Origin: Streptomyces cinerochromogenes
GTDB taxonomy: Bacteria; Actinomycetota; Actinomycetes; Streptomycetales; Streptomycetaceae
Assembly: GCF_014648635.1 (NCBI RefSeq)
Contig: NZ_BMRM01000014.1
Span: forward strand, 1-64,000
Length of the DNA stretch: 64,000 bases
Direction of reading: 5' to 3'
Position 1 is the stretch's first letter. Each line of letters starts with the position of its first letter. Under the pieces are notes generated by a model that saw only the letters and a program-made list of their open reading frames with translations, searched no databases and was not told where the DNA came from. Position numbers and translations under genes: made by a program. Positions 38,595 through 46,594 of this stretch are shown here, piece by piece.

Positions 38595-38613
38595 GATACA
38601 GCAGGCCACTACC

Positions 38614-41226
38614 ATGCGAGACGTGACAGCGGGAAGCGAGTCGGTTCTCGAACTGCTGCCCTTGGTGTTCGCCGACCCCGGCGAGGCCCGGGCGCGCGCC
38701 GAACAGGTCCTGGGAGCCGGTCCGTCGCCGCTGCACGCCAGCGTGGCCCACCAGGTGCTGGGCATCTGGCAGCGGGACTTCGGCGACCTGCGGATCGCGC
38801 TCCGGCATCTGCGGCGGGCCCGGGACCTGGCCGCGCGCGCCGAGTCGGCCGACCGCGAGGCCGACGTCCTGGCGACGCTGGGGGTCGCACTGGTGCACGC
38901 GGGGCGCACGCGGCAGGGGCTCGCGTCCTTCGAGCGCGGCGTCGCCCGCGGCGGCGGGCACACCCGGGCCCGGGTGCTGTACCGGCGGGCGTACGTGTGG
39001 TGGGTGCTGGGGCACCACCGGGAGGCCCTGGAGGACGTACGGCGGGCCCTTCCCGTCCTCAGGCAGGCCGCCGACGGCATCTGGACCGCGCGGGCACTGA
39101 CCCTGCGGGCCACCGTGCACCTGGCGCTGGGCGCGGTGGAGCGGGCCGTCGCGGACTTCACGGCGGCGGAGCGGCTGTGGGACACCACCGGCCAGGAGCA
39201 CGACAAGGCGGACGCGGTGGAGAGCCGGGGTCTCGCCGCGTTCCGGTCCGGGGACATCCCGGCGGCGCTGCGGCTGCTGGACGAGGCCGAGGAGCGCTAC
39301 GCCAAGCTGGGCACCCCGACGTACAACCTGTCGATCCGGCGCTGCGAGGTGCTGATGGCGGCCGGGCTCGCCCCGGAGGCGCTGGTCGAGGCGGACGCGG
39401 CGATCGCGCTGCTGGACCGGATCGGCGGGCAGTCCACGCGCAAGGCCGAGCTGCTGCTCGCCGCCTCGTGGGCGGCCCGCTCGGCGGGCGACGCGCACAC
39501 CGCCATAGCCCGTGCCGCCGTCGCCGTACGGCTGTTCGCGGCGCAGCGCCGGACGTGGTGGGAGACGCACGCCCGGCTGGTGCTGCTGGAGGCGCGGGTG
39601 GCGGCCGGGCGCCGGTCGGGGCGGATGGTCGCGGACGCGGCGGCGGTCGCCGAGCGGCTGGCGTCCTTCGGCTCGCCCGCCGCACCCCAGGCCTCGCTGG
39701 TCGCGGGCCGGATCGCGCTGGCGCTGGGCTGGACGGCGGACGCGGAGCGGCACCTGGCGGTGGCCGCGCGCAGTCGGCACGGGGGTCCGCCGCCCGCCCG
39801 GATGACGGGCTGGGCGGCGCAGGCGCTGCGGGCGCGGGCGGCCGGTTCCCGGCGCGGTGTGCTGGAGGCGTGCCGGCGCGGCCTGGACGTGCTGGACGAC
39901 CACCGCATGACGCTCGGCGCCTCCGAGCTGCGCGCCCACGTGACCGCCCAGGGCGCCGAACTGGCGGCGCTGGCCCAGGAGGTGACCCTCGCCCAGGGCA
40001 GTCCGCGGCGGCTGCTGGAGTGGAGCGAGCGGTGGCGGGCGACCGTGCTGTCCACACCCCCGACCCGGCCGCCGGAGGATCCGGCCCTGCTGAGCGGGCT
40101 GACCGCCTACCGGGAGATCGCGGCCCGCGCGGAGGCCGCCCGGATGGGGGGCCGCCCGGTGCCGGCGCTGGAGCGCGAGAAGCGGCGCCTGGAGCGGGAG
40201 ATCCGCTCCCGCACCCGCCACATGGGCGGGGCCGCCGCCGACGCGGGCGACCGGTTCGACGTGGGCCGGCTGCTGGACCGGCTCGGTGCCGGACGGCTGG
40301 TCGAACTCGCCGTGGTGGACGGCCGGGTGCACGTCCTGCTGTGCGGGCAGGGCCGGGTACGGCGGTTCGCCGGCGGGTCGCTGGCGGAGGCGGTGGCCGA
40401 GGCCGAGCATGTGCAGGCCGGGCTGCGGCGGCTCGCGCACCCGGGGGCCGAGACACGGCTGCCGCTGGTGGAGGCCGCGGGCCGGCGCCTGCAGGAACTC
40501 CTGCTGGCCGGGGCGGTGCCGCATCTCGGCTCGGGTGAGGTGGTGATCGTGCCGCCGGGGTCGCTGCACCGGGTGCCGTGGGCGCTGCTGCCCGCGCTGC
40601 GGGAGCGGGTGCTCAGCGTGTCGCCGTCGGCGGGCAGCTGGCTGCGCGCCCGCGAGACCCCGGCGCCGCCGGACGGCCCGCCGGTGCTGGTGCGCGGCCC
40701 CGGCCTGGCGACGGGCGGCGCGGAGGTCCCCGAACTGGCGGACCGGTACGGCGCGGCGACGGTCCTGGAGGGCGAGGCCGCCCAGGTGCCGCGGGTGCTG
40801 GCGGAACTCGACGGGGCGGGGCTCGCCCACCTCGCGGCGCACGGCACGTTCCGCGCCGACAGTCCGCTGTTCTCGGCCCTCCGGATGGCCGACGGCCCGC
40901 TGATCGTCCACGACTTCGAGCGCCTGGCCCGCAGCCCGTACCGGATCATCCTCTCCAGCTGCGACACCGCCCGTCTCGCCTCGGTCGGCGCCGACGAACT
41001 CCTCGGTGTGGTCACCGCGTTGCTGCCGCTGGGCACGGCCGGGGTGGTGGCGAGCAGCGCACCGGTCAACGACGCGGCGGTGGTCCCGCTGATGCTGGCC
41101 CTGCACAAGGGCCTCGGCGCGGGCCTGTCCCTGGCCGAGTCCCTCCGGGACGCCCGCGCGGCCCTGCCGGGCGACGCGGTGCACCAGGCGACGGGGTGGG
41201 CGTTCGCGGCCTTCGGAGCGGCGTGA
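38614..41226 (+). CDS. TPR-CHAT protein (caspase-like protease domain)
   Basis: 870 residues. TPR-like helical repeats fill ~20-560; a charged coiled-coil segment (~505-545, rich in RALEREKRRLEREI-type sequence) leads to a C-terminal CHAT domain (~560-870). The CHAT catalytic dyad is intact: His743 in HLAAHGTF and Cys783 in LSSCDTARLAS. CHAT domains are caspase-related proteases; TPR-CHAT proteins elsewhere act as triggered effectors that cleave partner proteins. It has no signal peptide. Divergent from the subtilase, and followed by a convergent LAL regulator. Start at ATG 38614; the GTG two codons downstream is an alternative. Confidence 0.92.
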   Translation: MRDVTAGSESVLELLPLVFADPGEARARAEQVLGAGPSPLHASVAHQVLGIWQRDFGDLRIALRHLRRARDLAARAESADREADVLATLGVALVHAGRTRQGLASFERGVARGGGHTRARVLYRRAYVWWVLGHHREALEDVRRALPVLRQAADGIWTARALTLRATVHLALGAVERAVADFTAAERLWDTTGQEHDKADAVESRGLAAFRSGDIPAALRLLDEAEERYAKLGTPTYNLSIRRCEVLMAAGLAPEALVEADAAIALLDRIGGQSTRKAELLLAASWAARSAGDAHTAIARAAVAVRLFAAQRRTWWETHARLVLLEARVAAGRRSGRMVADAAAVAERLASFGSPAAPQASLVAGRIALALGWTADAERHLAVAARSRHGGPPPARMTGWAAQALRARAAGSRRGVLEACRRGLDVLDDHRMTLGASELRAHVTAQGAELAALAQEVTLAQGSPRRLLEWSERWRATVLSTPPTRPPEDPALLSGLTAYREIAARAEAARMGGRPVPALEREKRRLEREIRSRTRHMGGAAADAGDRFDVGRLLDRLGAGRLVELAVVDGRVHVLLCGQGRVRRFAGGSLAEAVAEAEHVQAGLRRLAHPGAETRLPLVEAAGRRLQELLLAGAVPHLGSGEVVIVPPGSLHRVPWALLPALRERVLSVSPSAGSWLRARETPAPPDGPPVLVRGPGLATGGAEVPELADRYGAATVLEGEAAQVPRVLAELDGAGLAHLAAHGTFRADSPLFSALRMADGPLIVHDFERLARSPYRIILSSCDTARLASVGADELLGVVTALLPLGTAGVVASSAPVNDAAVVPLMLALHKGLGAGLSLAESLRDARAALPGDAVHQATGWAFAAFGAA

Positions 41227-41235
41227 GGGTGTCTT

Positions 41236-42960
41236 CTATGCCGTCTCCCTCTCGGGCGTGTCCACCAGCCAGGGCAGCGCCCCTCGGTCCCCCGTGCCCA
41301 GCCGGGTGTAGGCGCTGTAGAGATGGTTCCCCACGGTCCGCACGGACAGCGTCAGCTTCTCGGCGATCTCCCGGTTGCTCAGCCCCGCCGCCGCCAGTTC
41401 CACGATCTGCCGCTGGCGGACGGTGAGTTCACCGAGCACCAGCCCGGCCAGCGCCTGCGTACGCGCACCCTGGCAGCGGCGGGCCAGAGCGGTGGCGCGG
41501 GTGCGGGAGAGCCGCGCGGCCCGCGGATCCCGGTGCGCCCGTGCGGCCTGCGCGTGCGCCTCCGCCGCGTACAGCGCGAACCCCCGCTCCGCCAGCGCCT
41601 CCGCGGCCCGGTCCAGCGCGGCCCCGTCCGCGCGCGCGAGCGCGTCCGCGTGCCGCGCGAACACGCTCCCGGCCGGCAGCCGCCCCACGGCCCGCCCGGG
41701 CTCGCCGAGGCGGACGGCCTCGTAGAGCGCGAGGACGCCGTCCGGGTCGGCCCCTTCGCCCGGCCGCCCGTCGGCCCACTCCAGTTCACGCCGGCAGCCC
41801 GTGTCCCCCGGTGCCTCCCGCAGCCCCTCCCGTGCCCAGGCCGCCGCCTCCCGCACCTCACCGCGCAGGCGTGCGAAGCGGGCGCGGACCTCGGCGTACC
41901 GGGCCGGCAGCGGACCGCCCTCCGCGAGCAGCCAGTCCCCCACCGGTGTGGGTACCGGCCGGACGTCGAGCCGGTCCATCCGCCGGGCCAGGCGGTGCTG
42001 TTCGTCGGCCAGCGCGGGGCCGTGGGCGAAGGGCGCGCGGGCCAGCCGCCGGGCGCGCAGCCGGCCCGCCGCGGCACGCAGCGCGGGCCCGTGCAGGGGG
42101 TGGGCGAGGGTGACGCCCCCTTGCTCGTCGACGTCGATCAGGGCGTCCGCCTCCAGGCGTTCGAGGGCGTCCAGGTCCAGCTCGTCCGCCGGCAGCGGCA
42201 GCGGTTCGGCGAAGGCGAGGCGTTCCAGGACGTCCCGTTCGCCGGGCCCGGTCCGCTCCAGGGCGGGGGCGAGCCGCTCGCGGACGGCCGGGGTGACGGG
42301 CAGCGGGCCCCGCCAGGCCCGCTCGCCGGTGCCCGGGACGGGCGTCAGCCGGCCGGAGCCGGTGAGCGCGGTCACCAGGTCGCGCAGCAGTCGCAGATCG
42401 CCCCGGCACGCCTCGTGCAGCCGGCGCACGGTGAGCGGTTCCAGGCCGGCCCCGGCGAGGAGGCGGGCGGTGTCCTCGCGGGACAGCGGGTCGAGGGCCA
42501 GGCGGGGCAGCAGCTCCCCGGTCCACAGCCGGGACACCGCGCCCGGCGCGGGCGTACCGTCCGCCGCGGCCACGATCAGGCGGGTGCGGCCCTGCACGGC
42601 CAGCTGGTGGACCAGGGCGGCGGAGGTCTCGTCCAGCAGCTGGGCGTCGTCCACGACGAGGAGCCGTACGCCGGACAGCGCGCGGACCGCGCGGTGCAGC
42701 GAGACGGTGTCTGGGAGCAGGTGCGCGAAGGCCGCGAGGGGCAGATCGCGGGCCTCGGGCGTGCCGGTCACCCGGGCGTGGTCCGTGCCCCGGACCGCCT
42801 CCGTGATCAGCCGGGTCTTGCCGCGGCCGGCCGGGCCGGTCACCACGATGCCGGGCCGGCCGGCGCTCAGCGCGCCGCGCACCAGCTCCAGTTCGTCCGC
42901 GCGGCCGGTGAACGGCCACGGCAGCTCCAGGGTCTTCGCGTTCTGTCCGTAAGTCCTCAC
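41236..42960 (-). CDS. LAL-type LuxR regulator with AAA ATPase domain
   Basis: 574 residues. P-loop GPAGRGKTRLI at ~40, a Walker B-like LLVVDDAQLL at ~100, a helical middle region, and a C-terminal GerE helix-turn-helix (LTVRQRQIVELAAAGLSNRE followed by SVRTVGNHLYSAYTRLG). It is shorter than typical LAL proteins (~900), with a reduced TPR region. It lies between the CHAT gene (convergent, 9 bp away) and a metzincin-like gene (divergent). It may control the latter and itself through the inverted repeat at 42978-43008. Confidence 0.9.
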   Translation of the reverse strand: MRTYGQNAKTLELPWPFTGRADELELVRGALSAGRPGIVVTGPAGRGKTRLITEAVRGTDHARVTGTPEARDLPLAAFAHLLPDTVSLHRAVRALSGVRLLVVDDAQLLDETSAALVHQLAVQGRTRLIVAAADGTPAPGAVSRLWTGELLPRLALDPLSREDTARLLAGAGLEPLTVRRLHEACRGDLRLLRDLVTALTGSGRLTPVPGTGERAWRGPLPVTPAVRERLAPALERTGPGERDVLERLAFAEPLPLPADELDLDALERLEADALIDVDEQGGVTLAHPLHGPALRAAAGRLRARRLARAPFAHGPALADEQHRLARRMDRLDVRPVPTPVGDWLLAEGGPLPARYAEVRARFARLRGEVREAAAWAREGLREAPGDTGCRRELEWADGRPGEGADPDGVLALYEAVRLGEPGRAVGRLPAGSVFARHADALARADGAALDRAAEALAERGFALYAAEAHAQAARAHRDPRAARLSRTRATALARRCQGARTQALAGLVLGELTVRQRQIVELAAAGLSNREIAEKLTLSVRTVGNHLYSAYTRLGTGDRGALPWLVDTPERETA

Positions 42961-42977
42961 ATCAGACAGAGCGCGCG

Positions 42978-43008
42978 TACTCAGGTTTGATACAGGGCGA
43001 CTTGAGTA
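42978..43008. promoter_or_regulatory. Inverted repeat between the LAL regulator and metzincin-like genes
   Basis: TACTCA (42978-42983) and TGAGTA (43003-43008) are a perfect inverted repeat in the 94-bp divergent region. Between them lies TGATACAG (42988-42995), which also occurs 13 bp before the CHAT gene start (38594-38601). This is a candidate operator or promoter element; short enough that chance is possible. Confidence 0.35.
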
Positions 43009-43054
43009 GCCCCCGACTCAGGCGTGCGGGCGGGGCGGGCGGCACTCTGGCCGC

Positions 43055-44140
43055 ATGACCCGACGCCTCTGCTCGCTTCCGCGGCAGCCGGCCCCGTCGT
43101 TCGCACCGGGGCTGACCGCCGAGCGGCTGGGCGCGCTGCTCGCCGGGCGGCGGATGTGGGTCAACGGCACGGTGCTGCACTACTGCTTCCTGGACGCCCC
43201 CGACGACGCCTCGGTCATCCCGGTCCCCGGGACCGGGGAGCTGCGCCGGGTGCCGTGGGCGGGCGGCGAGGAGCAGCGGGACGTGGTCCGCGAGTGCCTG
43301 CGCGAGTGGCAGGACCTCGGCATCGGCGTCACCTTCGCCGAGGTCGGCGACCGCCACGAGGCGGAGCTGCGGATCGGGTTCCAGGCGGGTGCCGGGTCCT
43401 GGTCGGCGGTGGGCCGGGACGCGTTGTCGGTCGGCCGGGGCGAGCGCACCATGAACCTCGGCTGGGACGTCACCGCGCCCGGGGAGCGCGGGACCGTCCT
43501 GCACCAGATCGGGCACGCGCTCGGGATGGTGCACGAGCACCAGAGTCCGTTCGCCGGGCTGCACTGGGACGACGAGGCCGTGTACACCGAGCTGGCGGGC
43601 CCGCCGAACTTCTGGAGCCGGGAGACGACGTACACGAACGTGCTGCGCCCGCTGGACGCCTGCGAGGCGGGGGGCTCGGTGTGGGACCCGCAGTCGGTCA
43701 TGACGCTGCCGTTCGGGCCGGGGCTGGTGCTGGAGCCGGAGCAGTACCGCGGGGGGCTGCGTCCGTCCGGCACCCCCTCCCCGGCGGACAAGGAGTTCGT
43801 GCTCCGCTGGTACCCGCCCGCCGCGCCCTCCGGGCCGGCCGCGCTGGTGCCGTTCCGGTCCGCTCCGCTCGGTCTGGGGCCGGGCGGGCAGGCCGACTTC
43901 GCCGTCGAGCCGCCGGAGACCCGCGCGTACACCGTGGGCGCCTTCGGCGACGCCGACACCGTGCTGGTGGTCTTCGAGGAGCGGGACGGGGAGCCGCGCT
44001 TCCTCGCGGGCCACGACGACGGCGGCAGGCCGGACACCGCCGCCGTCCGGGTCCGGCTCGTCAAGGGCCGCCGCTACGTCGTCCGGGTCCGCCTGTACTC
44101 CACGTGGGGGTCGGGGGAGACAGCGGTCATGTGCTGGTGA
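43055..44140 (+). CDS. Metzincin (matrixin/astacin-like) protein with altered active site
   Basis: 361 residues. The zinc-binding segment is HQIGHALGMVHEHQSP: His150, His154 and His160 match HExxHxxGxxH, but the catalytic Glu is Gln151 (codon CAG). A Met-turn-like SVMTLPF follows at ~210. The C-terminal ~90 residues are a beta-rich accessory domain. No signal peptide is visible, unusual for this secreted family. So zinc binding is likely but peptidase activity is doubtful; it may be a sensor, inhibitor or substrate-binding pseudo-protease. It lies next to the LAL regulator and near the CHAT/subtilase block and ends at a strong bidirectional terminator. Confidence 0.85.
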   Translation: MTRRLCSLPRQPAPSFAPGLTAERLGALLAGRRMWVNGTVLHYCFLDAPDDASVIPVPGTGELRRVPWAGGEEQRDVVRECLREWQDLGIGVTFAEVGDRHEAELRIGFQAGAGSWSAVGRDALSVGRGERTMNLGWDVTAPGERGTVLHQIGHALGMVHEHQSPFAGLHWDDEAVYTELAGPPNFWSRETTYTNVLRPLDACEAGGSVWDPQSVMTLPFGPGLVLEPEQYRGGLRPSGTPSPADKEFVLRWYPPAAPSGPAALVPFRSAPLGLGPGGQADFAVEPPETRAYTVGAFGDADTVLVVFEERDGEPRFLAGHDDGGRPDTAAVRVRLVKGRRYVVRVRLYSTWGSGETAVMCW

Positions 44141-44184
44141 CAGCACACGGACGGCGGGGAGCCACAGTCCGGCGCCGGGGGAAC

Positions 44185-44225
44185 GGGCGTGGACGTCACC
44201 TACGGGGGAGGTGACGTCCACGCCC
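44185..44225. terminator. Strong bidirectional terminator
   Basis: A perfect 17-bp stem, GGGCGTGGACGTCACCT (44185-44201) with AGGTGACGTCCACGCCC (44209-44225), and a 7-nt loop lie between the convergent metzincin-like and sulfurtransferase genes. Confidence 0.85.
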
Positions 44226-44257
44226 ACGCCGTCGGCTCCGGGCCCGTGCCCGAGCCC

Positions 44258-45148
44258 TCAGCGCCCCGGCTCCAGTGGCCGGGCCGGGTCCTTGGACCAC
44301 TCCTCCAGTGAGCCGTCGTAGAGGGAGACGTCCTCGCGGCCCAGGACGGTGAGGGCGAGGGCGGTGCCCGCTGCCGAGATGCCGCCGCCGCAGTAGAGGA
44401 CGAGGGGCGAGCCGGCGCCGGTGAGGGCCGCGTCCGCGACGGTGGTCAGGTCGGGGCGGGGCAGCAGGCGGCCGGTGTCGTCCAGCAGGCTCCGGCCGGG
44501 CAGGCTGCGGCTGGCCGGGATGCGGCCGCGCCGGCTGTAGCGGGTGGGGGCCGAGCCGTCGTACCCGCCGGGCGGGAGCGCGCAGACGAGGGTGCCGGGC
44601 CGGTCACCCGCGCTGATCGCGGCCACCTCCTCGACACCGGTCCACAGTTCGGGGCGCGGAACCGGCGTCACCGGGACCGCGGCGGGCGGCGCGGCGGGCG
44701 GCGCGGCGGTGTCGCCGGAGGCGAGCCGGTGCCCGGCCGCCTCCCAGGCGTGCAGACCGCCGTCGAGCACGGCCGCCGGTACGGAGATCGCGCGCAGCAT
44801 CCACCACAGCCGCGCGGCCCAAATCCCGCCGCCGGTGTCGTAGGCGACGACCTCGCTGCCCTCCCCCACGCCCAGCCGGGCGAGCGCGGCGGCCAGCGCG
44901 TCCGGGGCCGGCACGGCGAAGTGGTAGGGCGCGCCGGGGTCTGCGAGGTCCTCGGTGAGGTCGGCGTGCCGGGAGCCGGGGAGGTGGCGCTCGGCCCAGC
45001 CGGGGCGGCCGCTCGCGCAGCGGTGGTCGCCGTCGTACCGGGGCGAGGGAAGCACCGCGGTGGCGTCCAGGACGACCAGCCGGGGGTCGTCCAGGTGGTC
45101 CGCGAGCCAGGCGGTGTCGACGAGGGGGCCGGGCAGCAGGGAGGTCAT
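44258..45148 (-). CDS. Rhodanese-type sulfurtransferase (two domains)
   Basis: 296 residues from ATG 45148 with AGGGAGG just upstream. Two rhodanese domains: the N-terminal one has RHLPGSRHADL and YDTGGGIWAARLWWML without a catalytic cysteine; the C-terminal one has LYCGGGISAAG with the persulfide-forming cysteine. The form fits 3-mercaptopyruvate or thiosulfate sulfurtransferase (CysA/SseA-like). It moves sulfane sulfur to a thiol or cyanide acceptor. It is divergent from the TPP-riboswitch operon; sulfur delivery for thiamine is one possible link, but this is only suggested by position. Confidence 0.92.
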   Translation of the reverse strand: MTSLLPGPLVDTAWLADHLDDPRLVVLDATAVLPSPRYDGDHRCASGRPGWAERHLPGSRHADLTEDLADPGAPYHFAVPAPDALAAALARLGVGEGSEVVAYDTGGGIWAARLWWMLRAISVPAAVLDGGLHAWEAAGHRLASGDTAAPPAAPPAAVPVTPVPRPELWTGVEEVAAISAGDRPGTLVCALPPGGYDGSAPTRYSRRGRIPASRSLPGRSLLDDTGRLLPRPDLTTVADAALTGAGSPLVLYCGGGISAAGTALALTVLGREDVSLYDGSLEEWSKDPARPLEPGR

Positions 45149-45261
45149 GCCTGCCGATCGTACGCCCGTGAGCTGGGCGTCTCGTTTCTCGGGCAGGCGG
45201 ATCCCATATCCCGGACGCGGCTTGCGCAGGGCCGGGCAGCTGCCGTTATGGTTTCGGCCAT

Positions 45262-45387
45262 CTACGCGGGAGCCCCTCCCCGAACGGGCTGAGAGGGCGT
45301 CTGGGATCCGCGCCGCCGACAGGGCGGGCGTGTGATCCCCATGGGGACGCCGACCGCACCAACCGCGCCGCACGGCGCCCCGCGTAG
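45262..45387 (+). promoter_or_regulatory. TPP (thiamine pyrophosphate) riboswitch
   Basis: Outer stem P1 pairs CTACGCGGG (45262-45270) with CCCGCGTAG (45379-45387), nine perfect pairs. The pyrimidine-sensing CTGAGA is at 45289-45294. An extended P3 arm pairs GCGTC/GACGC and GGGATC/GATCCC (45298-45350). The pyrophosphate-side segment is GACCGCACCAACC followed by a CGCCGCACGGCG hairpin. It precedes the THI5/NMT1 transport operon, matching known function of thi-boxes: repression when TPP is high. The 3' strand of P1 overlaps the AGGAG of the next small ORF, so control is probably translational. Confidence 0.88.
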
Positions 45388-45395
45388 GAGTTCAC

Positions 45396-45473
45396 GTGTC
45401 CGCAGCAGCAGTCGAGTCGACGCCTCCGGTGGTCAGCACCCCGGCGCCCTCCTGTTGTCGCCGTACACGCTGA
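45396..45473 (+). CDS. Short leader ORF after the TPP riboswitch
   Basis: 25 codons, GTG start, with AGGAG (45386-45390) 5 nt upstream. The peptide is Ala/Pro/Ser-rich and ends SCCRRTR. It has no similarity I recognise. Its ribosome site lies in the P1 stem of the riboswitch, so its translation should be TPP-controlled. It may be a leader peptide or just a translatable start placed for regulation. It ends 66 bp before the next gene. Confidence 0.5.
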   Translation: MSAAAVESTPPVVSTPAPSCCRRTR

Positions 45474-45539
45474 CCTCCCTCCTCGCTTCCTGATTCCTCC
45501 CAGGCGTCGTCACGCCTGCGTACCTCGCGGAGTACCCTC

Positions 45540-46460
45540 ATGCCGCACCTGCGGGTCATGCTCGACTATTTCCACCCCTGGCCCAATTCCGCCGGTCTGT
45601 ACGTCGCCCGCGCCCGCCGCTGGTACGCGGACGCCGGGCTGGACGTCGAACTGGTGGTACAGGACCCGGGCCGAGGGGACACCCTGGAGTACCTGGCCCG
45701 GGGCGAAGTGGACTTCGGGATCTTCCCGCCGAACCGGCTGCTCGCCCGCCGGGCCTCGCTCGGGCAGCCGCTGGTCGCGGTCGCCGCGGTCAACCACCGC
45801 GGCCTGGAGGCGATCCAGACCACCACGTCCACCGGCATCACCCGCCCCCGCGACCTCGCCGGCCGCCGGATCGCCTACAACCCGACCCCGCGCGGCCGGG
45901 CCATGGTCCGCCACCTGGTCGCGGCCGACGGCGGTGACCCGGACGCGGTCGTCACCGTGGACGCGGGCACCCGTGAACTGACGGTCGACGACATCGAGGC
46001 GGGCGAGGCGGACGCCACCTTCGGCACCTACTGGTCCTGGGACGCGTTGCGCGGCGACCTGCCGGAGGAACGACGGCTGACGTGGCCGGTGGACGAGATC
46101 GGCGCTCCCCGCTACCACAGCTACCTGCTCGGCACGAGCGAGCGCACCTTGCACCAACGGCCGGACCTGGTCAGGGAGTTCCTGACGCTCACCGGCCGGG
46201 GCTACGGTGCCGCCGCCCAGGAGCCCGACCGCACCCTGGAGTCGCTGGAGACCGTCATCCCGTACTTCCCCCGGCCCCTGATCGCCCGTTCCCTGGGTCT
46301 GATCGCGCCCACCTGGACCGACTCGGACGGCCGCTGGGGCGTGATCGACGAGACCCGTATGGGCCCGTACGCCCGCTGGCTGGCCGAGCACGGCGCGCTC
46401 GCGCACGACCGGGACTGGTCGGCGTCGTTCACCAACTCCCTGCTGGGAGTGCCCGCGTGA
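45540..46460 (+). CDS. THI5/NMT1-type pyrimidine-precursor binding protein, no signal peptide
   Basis: 306 residues. The fold is the THI5/NMT1 (ThiY-like) periplasmic-binding type: LDYFHPWPNSAGLYVARARR, GEVDFGIFPPNRLLARRA and DLAGRRIAYNPTPRGRAMV. In bacteria such proteins bind thiamine pyrimidine precursors for an ABC transporter. This one starts directly with the mature-type sequence and has no secretion signal or lipobox, unlike its paralogue downstream. It could be a cytoplasmic enzyme of the THI5 kind or a binding protein recruited another way. First full gene under the TPP riboswitch; its stop overlaps the next leader ORF. Confidence 0.85.
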   Translation: MPHLRVMLDYFHPWPNSAGLYVARARRWYADAGLDVELVVQDPGRGDTLEYLARGEVDFGIFPPNRLLARRASLGQPLVAVAAVNHRGLEAIQTTTSTGITRPRDLAGRRIAYNPTPRGRAMVRHLVAADGGDPDAVVTVDAGTRELTVDDIEAGEADATFGTYWSWDALRGDLPEERRLTWPVDEIGAPRYHSYLLGTSERTLHQRPDLVREFLTLTGRGYGAAAQEPDRTLESLETVIPYFPRPLIARSLGLIAPTWTDSDGRWGVIDETRMGPYARWLAEHGALAHDRDWSASFTNSLLGVPA

Positions 46461-46546
46461 GCCGCACGCCCGATCAGGCGGGGGCGCTCACCCGGCGTCT
46501 CGCCGTCGACTTCAAGCGGGTGGACAGCGCGCTGTGTCGGGCCTGA
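46457..46546 (+). CDS. Putative cysteine-type leader peptide
   Basis: 29 codons. GTG overlaps the TGA of the upstream gene (GTGA). The peptide ends RRLAVDFKRVDSALCRA, matching the pattern found in four other short ORFs in this window (51166, 54232, 58268, 59604). It lies 48 bp before the lipoprotein gene. Such leaders in actinomycetes are thought to couple ribosome progress at Cys/Arg codons to expression of downstream sulfur genes; here it sits inside a thiamine operon. Confidence 0.65.
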   Translation: MSRTPDQAGALTRRLAVDFKRVDSALCRA

Positions 46547-46594
46547 CCGCCCACACCGCCGCCCGACTCACCACCGCACGAAGGAACCCCCGGC

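Noticed and set aside
36475..41184. A 1,569-codon minus-strand open frame across sigma factor, subtilase and CHAT genes
   Set aside because: Only its last ~191 codons are real (the sigma factor). The rest is antisense to CHAT or out of frame with the subtilase.
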